DNA from: Planctomycetota bacterium
GTDB lineage: Bacteria > Planctomycetota > Planctomycetia > Pirellulales > PALSA-1355
NCBI GenBank assembly: GCA_003389325.1
Contig: QQVE01000047.1
Span: forward strand, 62,001 to 126,000
DNA: 64,000 bases
Direction of reading: 5' to 3'
In this document: positions 1 through 10,669 of the stretch, one piece after another
Position numbering within the stretch: position 1 is the stretch's first letter
Layout: the number at the start of each line of letters is the position of its first letter
Notes under the pieces: generated by a model
Databases searched by the model: none
What the model was told of the DNA's origin: nothing
The model's input: only the letters and a program-made list of their open reading frames with translations
Position numbers and translations under genes: made by a program

Positions 1-98
1 CGAAAGCGCCAACGCGGAAGAGTCGGCCGATGCGGCGCGGGCAGGCAGATAAGCAGGAACGCGCCGTCGCCGATGAGCCAGGCGAGCGCGTTACCAAA
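1..98. other. window edge, no gene recognised
   Basis: This is the short stretch downstream of the AAA ATPase gene on the minus strand. No coding frame with a convincing product, hairpin or RNA was seen. A 17-base string at 59-75 recurs at 32012-32028, but this is within chance expectation. Confidence 0.4.
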
Positions 99-1658
99 TC
101 AGAGCACGGCGAAGTAGTTGTCGACGGCGAAGTCCATCGCGTCGTTGGTCAACTCCATCTCGCGCTCTTCGAACAGACACATGTTGCGGACCTGAGTGAG
201 CAAGTCGCGCGGCTGGCAGCAGCGCATCGGACGCCCGGTGGCCCGGTAGTGCGTTTCGATGACGTAGGTCACGACGTCGTCGTCGTACTCGAAGCCGAGT
301 TGCGGAGCCATCATCTTGAACAGATCGCGAAACTCGTCCTCCGAGGGATCGGTCACTTCAATCTTGTAGGGAATACGCCGCAGAAACGCGTCGTCGACCA
401 GGTCCTTCGGCTCGAGGTTCGTGGAGAAGATCACCAACTGGTCGAACGGCACCTCGATTTTCTTGCCGTTGGCCAGATTGAGGTAGTCGGTCCGCTTTTC
501 CAGGGGCACGATCCAGCGGTTGAGCAGCTCATCGGTACTCATCCGCTGGCGGCCGAAGTCGTCGATCACCAGCGTGCCGCAATTGCTCTTCAACTGCACC
601 GGAGCTTCGCTGATGCCGGTTGAGCTGTTGAGTGCCACTTCGAGGTTGGCCATCGTCAACTCGCCGCCAACGACGACCGTGGGGCGGCGAATGCGGACCC
701 ACCGTTTGTCGACCTTGTACTCCTCGAGCAGCCCGCTGCCGCTGGGCAAGGGGGCCTCTTCGTGCGCGTTGGGGTCGAACAGACGGAGAATCTCGCCGTC
801 GATGCCGATGGCGCGCGGAATCCACATGAATTGGCCGAATGCCTTGGTCACGCGCTCGGCCATGCTCGTCTTGCCGTTGCCCGGGGGACCGAACAGAAAC
901 AGACCGCGGCCCGAGTTGATCGCCGGCCCCAATCGTCGAAGCATCTTGGGATTGATCAGCAGGTCGCCGAAGGCTCGCTTCAGGTCGGCGGCCGTCGGGT
1001 GCTGACGCGTGAGCGACTGTCGCGATACGGCCTCGATGTAGTGCTCGAGCGAGACCGGCACCGTACCGAAATAGGTGCAATGTGCCGCCAGCCTCCGGGC
1101 GCGTTCGCGGCCCACGTCGGTCAACTGGTAAATGTAGTCATTCATCGGGGCCGAGCCTTTGTGCACGACGACCTGGTCGGTCTTCATGTCGTGCAGCAAC
1201 TCGTCGACGATGCGGAACGGCAGCTTGATGTGATCGTGAATCTCGCGGCCGGTCAGGTCGCCCCGCGAAAGCATCAGCTTGAGGATCAGGCCCTCGACGA
1301 AGCTGGGCGTCATCTGGGCCTCGGCCAATGACGTCGGCTCGACCGGCACGAATTCGTCGGGCCCGGGTTGCGACGACGCGGGTGGTTCGGCAGGCGTAGC
1401 CGGCACGCGTTCGACGGGCGTTGGCGCGCCGGTTCGGACCTCATCGGGCATCTTGGTGATTTCGCGCAGCTTGTCGACCAGTTGGTCGACGGCCTCCTGC
1501 ACGATCTCGTCCTCTTCCTCGACGCCCGTACCGCCCCCACGGCCGACGGCCGCGTGTTTCGGTTGCGAGGCGGCGAGTCCCGCCCAGGGGTCGGTGCCGT
1601 CGGAAGCGCCGCCGCCGGTCAGCCGCGCAAGGAGATCGTCGTGCGAAGTGTCTGCCAT
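99..1658 (-). CDS. AAA family ATPase with winged-helix domain
   Basis: This 519-residue cytoplasmic ATPase has an acidic, proline-rich N-terminal linker (about 40-115), a winged-helix-like segment (about 118-190) and a C-terminal AAA module. Walker A is GPPGNGKT at 257-264, Walker B is LVIDDFG at 363-369, and a sensor-1 type FSTN lies near 411. A short Cys-rich stretch (MRCCQPRDL) near 478 precedes the lid. There is no signal peptide or membrane segment. The AAA core resembles bacterial P-loop ATPases that remodel proteins, but the partner is unknown. The upstream neighbour, acnA, is divergent, so the gene may be monocistronic or lead an operon extending beyond base 1. The ATPase assignment is firm; the physiological role is not. 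Confidence 0.85.
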   Translation of the reverse strand: MADTSHDDLLARLTGGGASDGTDPWAGLAASQPKHAAVGRGGGTGVEEEDEIVQEAVDQLVDKLREITKMPDEVRTGAPTPVERVPATPAEPPASSQPGPDEFVPVEPTSLAEAQMTPSFVEGLILKLMLSRGDLTGREIHDHIKLPFRIVDELLHDMKTDQVVVHKGSAPMNDYIYQLTDVGRERARRLAAHCTYFGTVPVSLEHYIEAVSRQSLTRQHPTAADLKRAFGDLLINPKMLRRLGPAINSGRGLFLFGPPGNGKTSMAERVTKAFGQFMWIPRAIGIDGEILRLFDPNAHEEAPLPSGSGLLEEYKVDKRWVRIRRPTVVVGGELTMANLEVALNSSTGISEAPVQLKSNCGTLVIDDFGRQRMSTDELLNRWIVPLEKRTDYLNLANGKKIEVPFDQLVIFSTNLEPKDLVDDAFLRRIPYKIEVTDPSEDEFRDLFKMMAPQLGFEYDDDVVTYVIETHYRATGRPMRCCQPRDLLTQVRNMCLFEEREMELTNDAMDFAVDNYFAVL

Positions 1659-1800
1659 GGATGCGTTGCCCTTGCCGTCGCGTCAATCGCGCGGCCTTGC
1701 CGAAGACAGGAAGTCGGCCCACTACCGCGGTTTGCCTATGGAAACCTAGTTCGCGCTTTGCCGGGCGTCAAAGACGGCCGGGGCCCGGCCTGAGCGCCCG

Positions 1801-1829
1801 CAGACAGAGCTCGCCGCGCGCGGTACAAT
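1801..1829 (+). promoter_or_regulatory. candidate sigma-70 promoter of acnA
   Basis: CAGACA (1801-1806) and TACAAT (1824-1829) are separated by exactly 17 bases, in the gap between the divergent AAA ATPase gene and acnA. The predicted leader is about 120 nt. The match is moderate and was found by eye. Confidence 0.4.
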
Positions 1830-1956
1830 TCGCTCCGGTTGCAACGCAAGTACGGGTCAGTCCGCGCTCCCTCCGGCGACCGCCGCATCTCGGCGGTGCC
1901 GGAAGTTTTGAGCGTCCGGACGCTGGGCCCATCGAGACGCAAGGGGACTTTCAGAC

Positions 1957-4671
<2,715 letters not shown>

Positions 4672-4710
4672 TCGGGCGCGCCGCTGCCTCTCACAGCCGG
4701 TCGGTGCCAA

Positions 4711-4727
4711 GCTCGCCCTCGGCGAGC
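4711..4727 (+). terminator. stem-loop downstream of acnA
   Basis: A perfect 7-bp stem, GCTCGCC/GGCGAGC, closes a 3-base loop 40 bases after the acnA stop codon. It lies between convergent genes, so it could serve both strands. Only a weak T run (ATTTT near 4739) follows. Confidence 0.5.
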
Positions 4728-4769
4728 AGGCTGCCCGGCATTTTCCTGCTACGAGTTGGTCATGCGACC

Positions 4770-5264
4770 CTACCCGCCGTTGTGGGCCAACTCGTGGGCC
4801 ACGAACTCGAGGTTGTCCTGATAGAAAGCGACCGCCTCGCTGGGCGTGAGATTGAACAGGGCCCGCCCATCCGTGGCCCAAGTGCCGCGCTCCACTCGAA
4901 ATACGGCCGTGGCTGCCCGCATGTTGCCGACGGCTTCGACTTCCTCCATGCCGCCGCCTTCGACGGCCTCGAAACCGATCGTCACTCCGACGAACGCAGA
5001 CAACTCGCCGCTCTGGCGGTGCCGGGCGTAGATCACGTCATCGTCAAAATCGCAGCGGACCCACTCCAGCCCGCGGGGCTTGCCGCTGCGGCCGGCCAGG
5101 GCGACAAAGCGAGCCTCGAGCCGTTCACGCTGGCGGTGGAAGTCTTTCTGAGCCTTGGCCAAGTGGCTTTCGCGGAGCCGAGCGCGCACCGGTCGCCAGA
5201 AAATGGCAACCAGACAAACAACGGCGCCGCAAACCGCGATCGCCGGGAGAACCCATCCAGCCAT
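4770..5264 (-). CDS. small membrane-anchored hypothetical protein
   Basis: This 164-residue protein has one N-terminal hydrophobic segment (about residues 4-24) followed by a basic stretch and a soluble alpha/beta-looking domain, so it is probably anchored with its C-terminus in the cytoplasm. The ATG at 5264 was chosen because a strong AAGGAGG Shine-Dalgarno lies about 11 bases upstream. The open frame continues to 5741, but that part runs antisense through cspA and does not look like protein. No family was recognised. Several lysine, arginine and glutamate residues after the membrane segment suggest a short coiled region. It converges on acnA. Confidence 0.7.
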   Translation of the reverse strand: MAGWVLPAIAVCGAVVCLVAIFWRPVRARLRESHLAKAQKDFHRQRERLEARFVALAGRSGKPRGLEWVRCDFDDDVIYARHRQSGELSAFVGVTIGFEAVEGGGMEEVEAVGNMRAATAVFRVERGTWATDGRALFNLTPSEAVAFYQDNLEFVAHELAHNGG

Positions 5265-5411
5265 AGCGCACCGCCTCCTTGTGGCCCATTCGCACCCAAC
5301 TCTCGATTTTACCCTCCGCGGGTGCCATGACAAGCAAACGGGAGATTGCCGCCTGAGCCGGCCGGGCTCGGCCCCAGTTCGGCCGATCAAATTAGGAAAG
5401 TGCCCCCAGGT

Positions 5412-5440
5412 CTGGTAAGAGGCCCCCCTTTTGATATGAT
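5412..5440 (+). promoter_or_regulatory. candidate promoter of the cold-shock gene
   Basis: A good -10 hexamer, TATGAT, lies at 5435-5440. The -35 position 17 bases upstream (5412-5417) is weak, with three of six matches. The predicted leader is about 80 nt. Confidence 0.35.
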
Positions 5441-5454
5441 GGCACCGCGACGAA

Positions 5455-5475
5455 ACCGGCGAGGCTGCCGCCGGT
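5455..5475 (+). promoter_or_regulatory. stem-loop in the 5' leader of the cold-shock gene
   Basis: A perfect 7-bp stem, ACCGGCG/CGCCGGT, closes a 7-base loop and lies near the predicted mRNA 5' end, upstream of an A/T-rich tract leading to the GAGGAG ribosome binding site. csp mRNAs of other bacteria carry temperature-responsive structured leaders. A similar role here is inferred. Confidence 0.4.
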
Positions 5476-5528
5476 AGCGAAGCGCTCTCCATTTTATTGA
5501 GTTCTTTGTTTTCGAGGAGCAACGAGGC

Positions 5529-5735
5529 ATGCCAGTCGGCAAGATCAAGAAAATCGTCCAAGACAAGGGTTTCGGCTTCATTCAGACCGACAGTGGGCAG
5601 GATATCTTCTTCCACCACTCGATCGTGGCCAATCACGGATTCGACGACCTGACCGAGGGCCAGCAAGTCGAGTACGTCGTCGAAGAGGGAGGCGGTGGCA
5701 AGGGCCCCCGCGCCGCTTCGGTCACCCCCGCTTAG
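5529..5735 (+). CDS. cold-shock domain protein (CspA family)
   Basis: This 68-residue single cold-shock domain is an OB-fold that binds single-stranded RNA and DNA and acts as an RNA chaperone. The RNP1 motif KGFGFI and an RNP2-like DIFFHHS are intact. The remaining strands (GQQVEYVVEEGGGGKGPRA) match the usual Csp layout. Length is typical. A GAGGAG ribosome binding site precedes the ATG. The gene is monocistronic, with a leader hairpin upstream and a strong stem-loop right after the stop codon. Family assignment is secure; whether it is cold-induced or constitutive cannot be read from sequence. Confidence 0.95.
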   Translation: MPVGKIKKIVQDKGFGFIQTDSGQDIFFHHSIVANHGFDDLTEGQQVEYVVEEGGGGKGPRAASVTPA

Positions 5736-5742
5736 CTGCACG

Positions 5743-5787
5743 ACCGGCCTCGCGCGCGTTGCCCCTGTGGCCGCGTGCGAGGCCGGT
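5743..5787 (+). terminator. strong stem-loop after the cold-shock gene
   Basis: A 16-bp stem with one G-T wobble pairs 5743-5758 with 5772-5787 around a 13-base loop, eight bases after the stop. The tail is only moderately T-rich (TGCTTGCATTCTG). This is the strongest terminator-like hairpin in the window. Confidence 0.65.
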
Positions 5788-5918
5788 TGCTTGCATTCTG
5801 CATCTCCCGCGTTGCTCGGCGTCGCCCATCTGGGGACAATAGTGCGTCCTGGTGGTTTGCGCTATCGTCCTGGCGCAGCGATTTCGCCCGGTGCATTCTC
5901 TAAAGCGGAGTCTTTGGA

Positions 5919-6812
5919 TTGCCCCCTCTTGGCGCCCACATGTCGATCGCGGGCGGCTACTACAAGGCTGTCGAGCGCGCCCACGAAGCGGGCTGCGACT
6001 GCGTGCAGGTATTTACCAAGAACAACAATCAGTGGCGGGCCAAGGAGCTGACCGATGAGGACGCCAGCCGGTTTCAGCAGGCGTTGGCCGAGTCGGGCGT
6101 TTCCCATCCGATTGCGCATGATTCTTACTTGATCAACCTGGCCAGTCCGGACGAGGCGTTGTGGCAGAAGTCGGTCGAGGCGTTCCGCGTCGAGCTGTGT
6201 CGGGCCGACAAGCTGGGCATCCCCTACGTGGTCATGCACCCGGGAGCGTTTACCACCAGCTCGGAACAGGAAGGCATCGACCGCATCATTCGGGCTCTGG
6301 ATACGATTCATACGCAGACGCCTGGGATTCATACGCGGGCGCTGCTGGAGAATACGGCCGGCCAGGGATCGAATCTGGGCTGGCGGTTCGAGCATCTGGC
6401 GGCAATCATTGCTGGCGTGAAGCATGGACGGCGCCTGGGCGTATGCATCGACACGTGCCACACGTTCGCCGCGGGCTATCCGCTCGGTACAAGGAAGCAG
6501 TACGATTCGACGATCAACGAATTGGATCGCACAGTCGGACTCGAGCGCGTCAAGGCCTTTCACCTCAACGACAGCAAGCAGCCGCTGGGATCGCGCGTCG
6601 ACCGGCACGAACACATCGGTCGCGGTCACCTGGGCCTGGAGCCGTTTCGCCACCTGCTCAACGACCCGCGGTTTCGCGAAGTGCCGATGTACCTTGAAAC
6701 GGCCAAGGAACAGGAAGACGGCGAGGAAATGGACGTGGTCAACCTGCGCGTGCTGCGGGGACTCATCAAGAAACCCAAGACCCGAAAGGCGGCCGGCGCC
6801 CGTCGCCGCTAG
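5919..6812 (+). CDS. nfo: deoxyribonuclease IV (AP endonuclease, Nfo)
   Basis: This 297-residue endonuclease IV cleaves 5' of abasic sites in base-excision repair. The TIM-barrel metal ligands sit in recognisable motifs: GAHMSIAGG at the N-terminus, VMHPGAF, LLENTAGQG, CIDTCHTFAAGY, FHLNDSK, DRHEHIGRGHLG and YLETAK. The start is a TTG at 5919, because the family N-terminus (GAHxSxAGG) begins four residues in and the next ATG would cut it. CGGAG lies upstream as a weak ribosome binding site. A hypothetical gene begins five bases after the stop. Confidence 0.95.
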   Translation: MPPLGAHMSIAGGYYKAVERAHEAGCDCVQVFTKNNNQWRAKELTDEDASRFQQALAESGVSHPIAHDSYLINLASPDEALWQKSVEAFRVELCRADKLGIPYVVMHPGAFTTSSEQEGIDRIIRALDTIHTQTPGIHTRALLENTAGQGSNLGWRFEHLAAIIAGVKHGRRLGVCIDTCHTFAAGYPLGTRKQYDSTINELDRTVGLERVKAFHLNDSKQPLGSRVDRHEHIGRGHLGLEPFRHLLNDPRFREVPMYLETAKEQEDGEEMDVVNLRVLRGLIKKPKTRKAAGARRR

Positions 6813-6816
6813 TTCC

Positions 6817-7752
6817 ATGGCGTCCAAACCAATAGCCAACGTCCCCGCGGCGTTTGAGAAGATGCCCGAGGAGGGAGTGCTGCTGGAGATCGCGATTGAC
6901 GTCTCCGAAATGCCGCGCGGCGGGCACATTCAAGGCATTCAGTGGCGGCGCGACTTTACGGCCGGGCGGCAATGGGCGTTTCTGTCGCACGATTCGCAGA
7001 CCGTGGGATACCTGGTCGTCGCCGAGTTTCCGCTCGAGCTGCCGGCCGAAGGCCGCGTGATCCACGTGCTGCGTTATCCCTCCGATGGGAAGCAGCCGCC
7101 CTTACGGCATGCGGGCGGGATTCAGGTCGTTGACGAAGTTCTGGTCGTCGGAGTGGAAGACAACCAGGACAAGACGCGCAGCGAGATTCAGTTCTGGAGT
7201 GTGGCCACGCCGATTTTACCCGCGCCGCTTGAGCATCTGACCATCCCGCGATCGGGCGCCCCCAAAGACAAGACGGCCGGCGGCGTGGGGCTGGTGGCGC
7301 ACGCGGGCGGCCACGTGGTCGCAGTGGCCAACTGGGACAGCCGGGCGGTCGACTTCTACACGTCCAACGGCAAGCCACTGGCGGACAAGGAGTGTCGATT
7401 CTCGTTCACCAAGCGGTGGCAAGACGCATCGGCCGAGAAGGTACATTGGCAGCCGGACCGCTCCTTTGGCTCCTACCAGGCCGTGAATCTCGTGGCCGAC
7501 ACCGATGACAAGGTGTACTTGATCGGCTTCGATACGGCCTTTCCGAACTCGGACCTGGTTGAGCTGTTCGCCGTCGATCTGGCCCAGCCGGCGGCAAGGC
7601 TATTGCAGAAAGTCGCCAGCCACCGCGTCGAACTCGAGGCCGATAACCACTTTCGCTCCGGTGGCGGCATCTGGATCGACGAGGGGCGTCTGGCCTGGCT
7701 GGCGACGCCGCGGAACGTATCGGCCACGACGCGCATCACGCTGGGCAAATAG
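6817..7752 (+). CDS. hypothetical protein, probable beta-propeller-like
   Basis: This 311-residue protein begins at an ATG four bases after the nfo stop, so it is probably co-transcribed with nfo. No signal peptide is visible. The sequence is a series of short beta-strand blades (for example HVVAVANWDSRAVDFYTSNG and YLIGFDTAFPNSDLVELFAV). Several carry phrases seen in quinoprotein or WD-like repeats, which suggests a small beta-propeller. No catalytic motif or known family was recognised. The frame is open further upstream, inside nfo, but that part is antisense-quality sequence and was left out. Confidence 0.7.
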   Translation: MASKPIANVPAAFEKMPEEGVLLEIAIDVSEMPRGGHIQGIQWRRDFTAGRQWAFLSHDSQTVGYLVVAEFPLELPAEGRVIHVLRYPSDGKQPPLRHAGGIQVVDEVLVVGVEDNQDKTRSEIQFWSVATPILPAPLEHLTIPRSGAPKDKTAGGVGLVAHAGGHVVAVANWDSRAVDFYTSNGKPLADKECRFSFTKRWQDASAEKVHWQPDRSFGSYQAVNLVADTDDKVYLIGFDTAFPNSDLVELFAVDLAQPAARLLQKVASHRVELEADNHFRSGGGIWIDEGRLAWLATPRNVSATTRITLGK

Positions 7753-7756
7753 CGGC

Positions 7757-9088
7757 TCAGTCGTCGGTGCTATCGATTGCGGTGGAAAGTACCTCGTTCA
7801 GGTTCGATAGCCGACGCAGACTGCCGACGATACGCGGATGGGCGAAGATCCGCACGCGCTTGACGTAGTCGTCCAATTGCGTGCCGAGGGCGCGGACCAC
7901 CGGCGAGATTTCACCCAACGGGCGGTAGCGCCCGCGCTTGGGAAAGTAGACGTCGATTTGAAAGTCGACTTCGCGTTGCACCGGCGGCGCGTCAAACAGA
8001 ATCTCGTGCGGGGCGACGATGCGCCCCAGCGCCGTGCTGGCCTCGTGGGCGAACTGTTGAGCGCAGGCGGCCAGCCAGGGATAGGGTCGCCGGGCCAGCC
8101 GGGCGAACGTCTCCGGCTCGTCGAACACGCTGAATTGAGCCAGACGCTTGTAGAGCCGGCGCTGCGGACCAAACAACCCGGACACGAGCTCGGCGGCTCC
8201 GCTTTCGGCGGCCGCGGCTTCCATGGCGTCGATCATTGGGCGCTCGCAAAGGCGAAACAGCCCGTCGGTGTCCAGCTGCCCGTGGATCAAATAAAAGGCC
8301 CGTTGCAGCATGGCCGTGGCACAGCGCACGCCGTGATGCCAATAGACTTCGCTGAACATCACGTAGCGGGCGAAGACCATCATTTCGGCGGCCGTCTTGC
8401 CTTTTTCAGTGATGGCCAGCTTCTCGCCTTCCTCGTCGAGATACAAACTGCCGACCAGCCGTCCCTGGTCGAAATTGCGGCCGTAAGGTACTCCGGCGTG
8501 CAGGCTGTCGCGATAGAGGTAGTCCATCTTGTCGATGTCGATCGGGCCCGAGAGCATGCTGGCCAGCAGCCGCCCGGCGGGATCTTGCGGCTTGCCCGAG
8601 AGCAATTCGACAACGTCGCGGGGCTGCAGCGACCAGTCGTCGCGCAGCACGTCGGCGATTTCAGCTCGTGGCCGACGAGTTCGGGCCAAAAGCTCGTGCT
8701 CCGGCACGCTCGGTAGCTGCATGTCCTCGATCGGATGGCAGAACGGCCAGTGGCCCAGATCGTGCACCAGGGCGGCCACGATGAACCGCTCGGCGTCGGC
8801 CGGCGAAACGATCTCCGTGAATCGCGGATCGTGGGCCAAGTGCCGCAGCACCAGCAGCGCCATGCGATAGACGCCCAGCGAATGCTCGAAGCGCGTGTGA
8901 TTTGCCGCAGGATATACCAGCGACACCAGCCCCAACTGGCTGATGCGCGATAGCCGGCGAAACTCGGCCGAGTCGACGATGGCCCGCACGCGCGTCGTGA
9001 GCGGGACGTCGATCTCGGCCGGAATACGCAACGAGGCATGGCTGCCGTCGAGACCGGCGACTTCCGGCAGGTCGCGAATGGCACTCAT
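7757..9088 (-). CDS. HD-domain phosphohydrolase (dGTPase/SAMHD1-like)
   Basis: This 443-residue soluble protein belongs to the HD superfamily related to dGTP triphosphohydrolases and YedM/SAMHD1-type proteins. The metal site is readable: H in HTRFEHSLGVY, the HD doublet in ALVHDLGHWPFCH and a later aspartate in the IDIDKMDYLYRD motif, which is typical of this subgroup. The substrate is probably a (deoxy)nucleoside phosphate, but this is not shown by sequence. It ends 4 bases from the convergent nfo-linked gene. The zinc-ribbon gene lies 46 bases upstream on the same strand, so the two may be co-transcribed. Confidence 0.88.
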   Translation of the reverse strand: MSAIRDLPEVAGLDGSHASLRIPAEIDVPLTTRVRAIVDSAEFRRLSRISQLGLVSLVYPAANHTRFEHSLGVYRMALLVLRHLAHDPRFTEIVSPADAERFIVAALVHDLGHWPFCHPIEDMQLPSVPEHELLARTRRPRAEIADVLRDDWSLQPRDVVELLSGKPQDPAGRLLASMLSGPIDIDKMDYLYRDSLHAGVPYGRNFDQGRLVGSLYLDEEGEKLAITEKGKTAAEMMVFARYVMFSEVYWHHGVRCATAMLQRAFYLIHGQLDTDGLFRLCERPMIDAMEAAAAESGAAELVSGLFGPQRRLYKRLAQFSVFDEPETFARLARRPYPWLAACAQQFAHEASTALGRIVAPHEILFDAPPVQREVDFQIDVYFPKRGRYRPLGEISPVVRALGTQLDDYVKRVRIFAHPRIVGSLRRLSNLNEVLSTAIDSTDD

Positions 9089-9134
9089 GGCGTCTCCCAG
9101 GCGTCAGCAACGAACGGTTGAAGGACGGCCGCCA

Positions 9135-9836
9135 TCAGAACGAAGAGTTGCCACCCAGCGCCCACAGCGGCGGGAAGCCGACCGCGAATCGCAGCAGGAC
9201 CGTCACCACGAGGTAGAAGCAGTAGTGCATCGCGGCGCTGCCGAAGTCGAGATCGAGGCACGCGAAGCTGATGCCCGCCCCGACCCCGACGAAAACCGGC
9301 GCAATGAACAGCCACTGCCAGGGTTCCCCCGTCAGGATGCCATAGGCCGGCAGCGGCCAGAAGGCCCCCCACAGCGCCGCATAGCCCAGCCCGCATAATG
9401 TGGCGCGGATGAGCAACGCCCGGCCGCGATAGGGTTCCAACTCGTCGTCTCGCAGGAACGTATACCCGGCCACGGCCAGCGCCGGCGACACCAGGCACAA
9501 CCCGACGGTCACCGCTGGCAACTGGGCCGTCTCGGGCAGGAATCGCACGGCAAAGGCCAGCACGATCACCAGCAACGACGAGCCGACGACGGCGGCGATG
9601 AGCGTCGCGGTGAGCTTCGTCTCCTTCCGCGCGATGGGCTTGCTGACCGGGCGTCCCTTGCTGTCGCGCCCCCCCGAGGCGAACTGCTCGGGTACGTGGA
9701 CTTCGACCTCGCCCTCGATCGGTTCGGGGATCGTGATGACGGTCTTGCACTTGGGGCAAGGTCCTTGCTTGCCGGCCCACTTTTCGCTTACCGAGAAGCG
9801 AGCCTTACAACCGGGACAAACGACGGGAATCGGCAT
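9135..9836 (-). CDS. zinc-ribbon membrane protein
   Basis: This 233-residue protein starts with a short zinc ribbon of the MJ0042 type: two CxxC pairs, CPGC and CPKC, within residues 7-29. A charged linker follows, then about five hydrophobic membrane segments between residues 75 and 225. Such zinc-ribbon plus multi-pass proteins are common in planctomycetes, and their function is unknown. It lies upstream of the HD-domain gene on the same strand. A TAGAAT motif is placed 46 bases before the start codon. Confidence 0.8.
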   Translation of the reverse strand: MPIPVVCPGCKARFSVSEKWAGKQGPCPKCKTVITIPEPIEGEVEVHVPEQFASGGRDSKGRPVSKPIARKETKLTATLIAAVVGSSLLVIVLAFAVRFLPETAQLPAVTVGLCLVSPALAVAGYTFLRDDELEPYRGRALLIRATLCGLGYAALWGAFWPLPAYGILTGEPWQWLFIAPVFVGVGAGISFACLDLDFGSAAMHYCFYLVVTVLLRFAVGFPPLWALGGNSSF

Positions 9837-9881
9837 GCGACGCGATCTGGGAGAGGTGAATGGGAGGTGCCCCTGCCATCC

Positions 9882-9887
9882 ATTCTA
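9882..9887 (-). promoter_or_regulatory. TAGAAT -10-like motif
   Basis: TTAGAATGG on the minus strand precedes the zinc-ribbon gene start by about 46 bases. It is one of five similar motifs upstream of genes in this window. No good -35 was found. Confidence 0.3.
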
Positions 9888-10032
9888 ATCCGGAGGGGTC
9901 CGGTGGGGACGCCCGCCAGAGGAGCAAAGGCTCGGCCGCCACCGGACGTGCGGCGAGCGGACCTGTAGTTTGGCAAAGGGGCGCGGCAAGTCAAGCCGCC
10001 TGAACCGCCTCTGCCACGAAGGTGCCCGGCGG

Positions 10033-10524
10033 CTAGTCGCAGTCGCCGAGATCGCCTTCGGTGATCATCGAGAAGCCCTTGGTATCAAGCGTTTCCATGC
10101 CCATCTCGATGTTGTCGACCATCAACGCCACGGCCGGACGCCCGCGGGGACGCACCAAGAGCGGGTAGGCCTGGATGATGTTTACCTCGGCCTGGAGCAG
10201 GGCCGTGCAGACCTGCAGCAGGGGCTGATTGCCCTCGGGCAGCTCGACGCCGATCAGGTCGCTTTCGATCAGGGCCAGCCCGGCCCGTTCAAGGATTTCG
10301 CGGCCTTGTTCGGGGTGACTGAGCAGGAACCGCACGAAGGCGCACTCGGACGAGTCGTTAATCGATAGGGCGACGATGCGCACCCGGCTCCCCTCGAAGC
10401 GGCGAATCACCTCGAGCAGTTGCCCGACCCGGTTCTCCATGAACACGGTAAATTGGCGAATCGAGGGATAGTTTCTCCCTCGCATCGTCGAAAACCCGGT
10501 TCCGGTTCCCTCGCCGACGCTCAT
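10033..10524 (-). CDS. tandem ACT-domain protein
   Basis: This 163-residue protein is built of two ACT-like beta-alpha-beta units. The first begins at QFTVFMENRVGQLLEVI and the second near LLQVCTALLQAEVNIIQAYPLL. ACT domains bind amino acids or other small ligands and regulate metabolism. No enzyme domain is fused, so this is a free-standing regulatory subunit or sensor. The ATG at 10524 is used. An internal ATG at 10485 (protein starting MRGRN) is an alternative giving 150 residues, and neither has a clear ribosome binding site. A very good promoter lies at 10612-10640 with a hairpin in the leader. Confidence 0.82.
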   Translation of the reverse strand: MSVGEGTGTGFSTMRGRNYPSIRQFTVFMENRVGQLLEVIRRFEGSRVRIVALSINDSSECAFVRFLLSHPEQGREILERAGLALIESDLIGVELPEGNQPLLQVCTALLQAEVNIIQAYPLLVRPRGRPAVALMVDNIEMGMETLDTKGFSMITEGDLGDCD

Positions 10525-10583
10525 GAACTCGCAGGGTCAAAGTACACTTCGCGCCGACCGCTCTCCATCGGCGGGCCGAACGC

Positions 10584-10600
10584 CGCGCCGCGAAGGCGCG
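10584..10600 (-). promoter_or_regulatory. hairpin in the leader of the ACT-domain gene
   Basis: CGCGCC/GGCGCG (6 bp, loop of 5) sits just inside the predicted transcript of the ACT-domain gene and 70 bases downstream of the G8-protein stop. It may terminate the upstream gene or act as a leader element. Confidence 0.35.
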
Positions 10601-10611
10601 TAAACCGCCCT

Positions 10612-10640
10612 GTTATAAGGAATTGGGAGCAGGCCGTCAA
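10612..10640 (-). promoter_or_regulatory. sigma-70 promoter of the ACT-domain gene
   Basis: On the minus strand TTGACG (10640-10635) and TATAAC (10617-10612) are separated by exactly 17 bases. Each hexamer matches consensus at five of six positions. The predicted leader is about 80 nt. Confidence 0.6.
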
Positions 10641-10669
10641 ACCGCAAGTCGGAGCCGTTGGGCGGTCGC

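Noticed and set aside
59-75. A 17-base string shared with 32012-32028.
   Set aside because: A few such matches are expected by chance in 64 kb of GC-rich sequence, and neither copy has flanking similarity.
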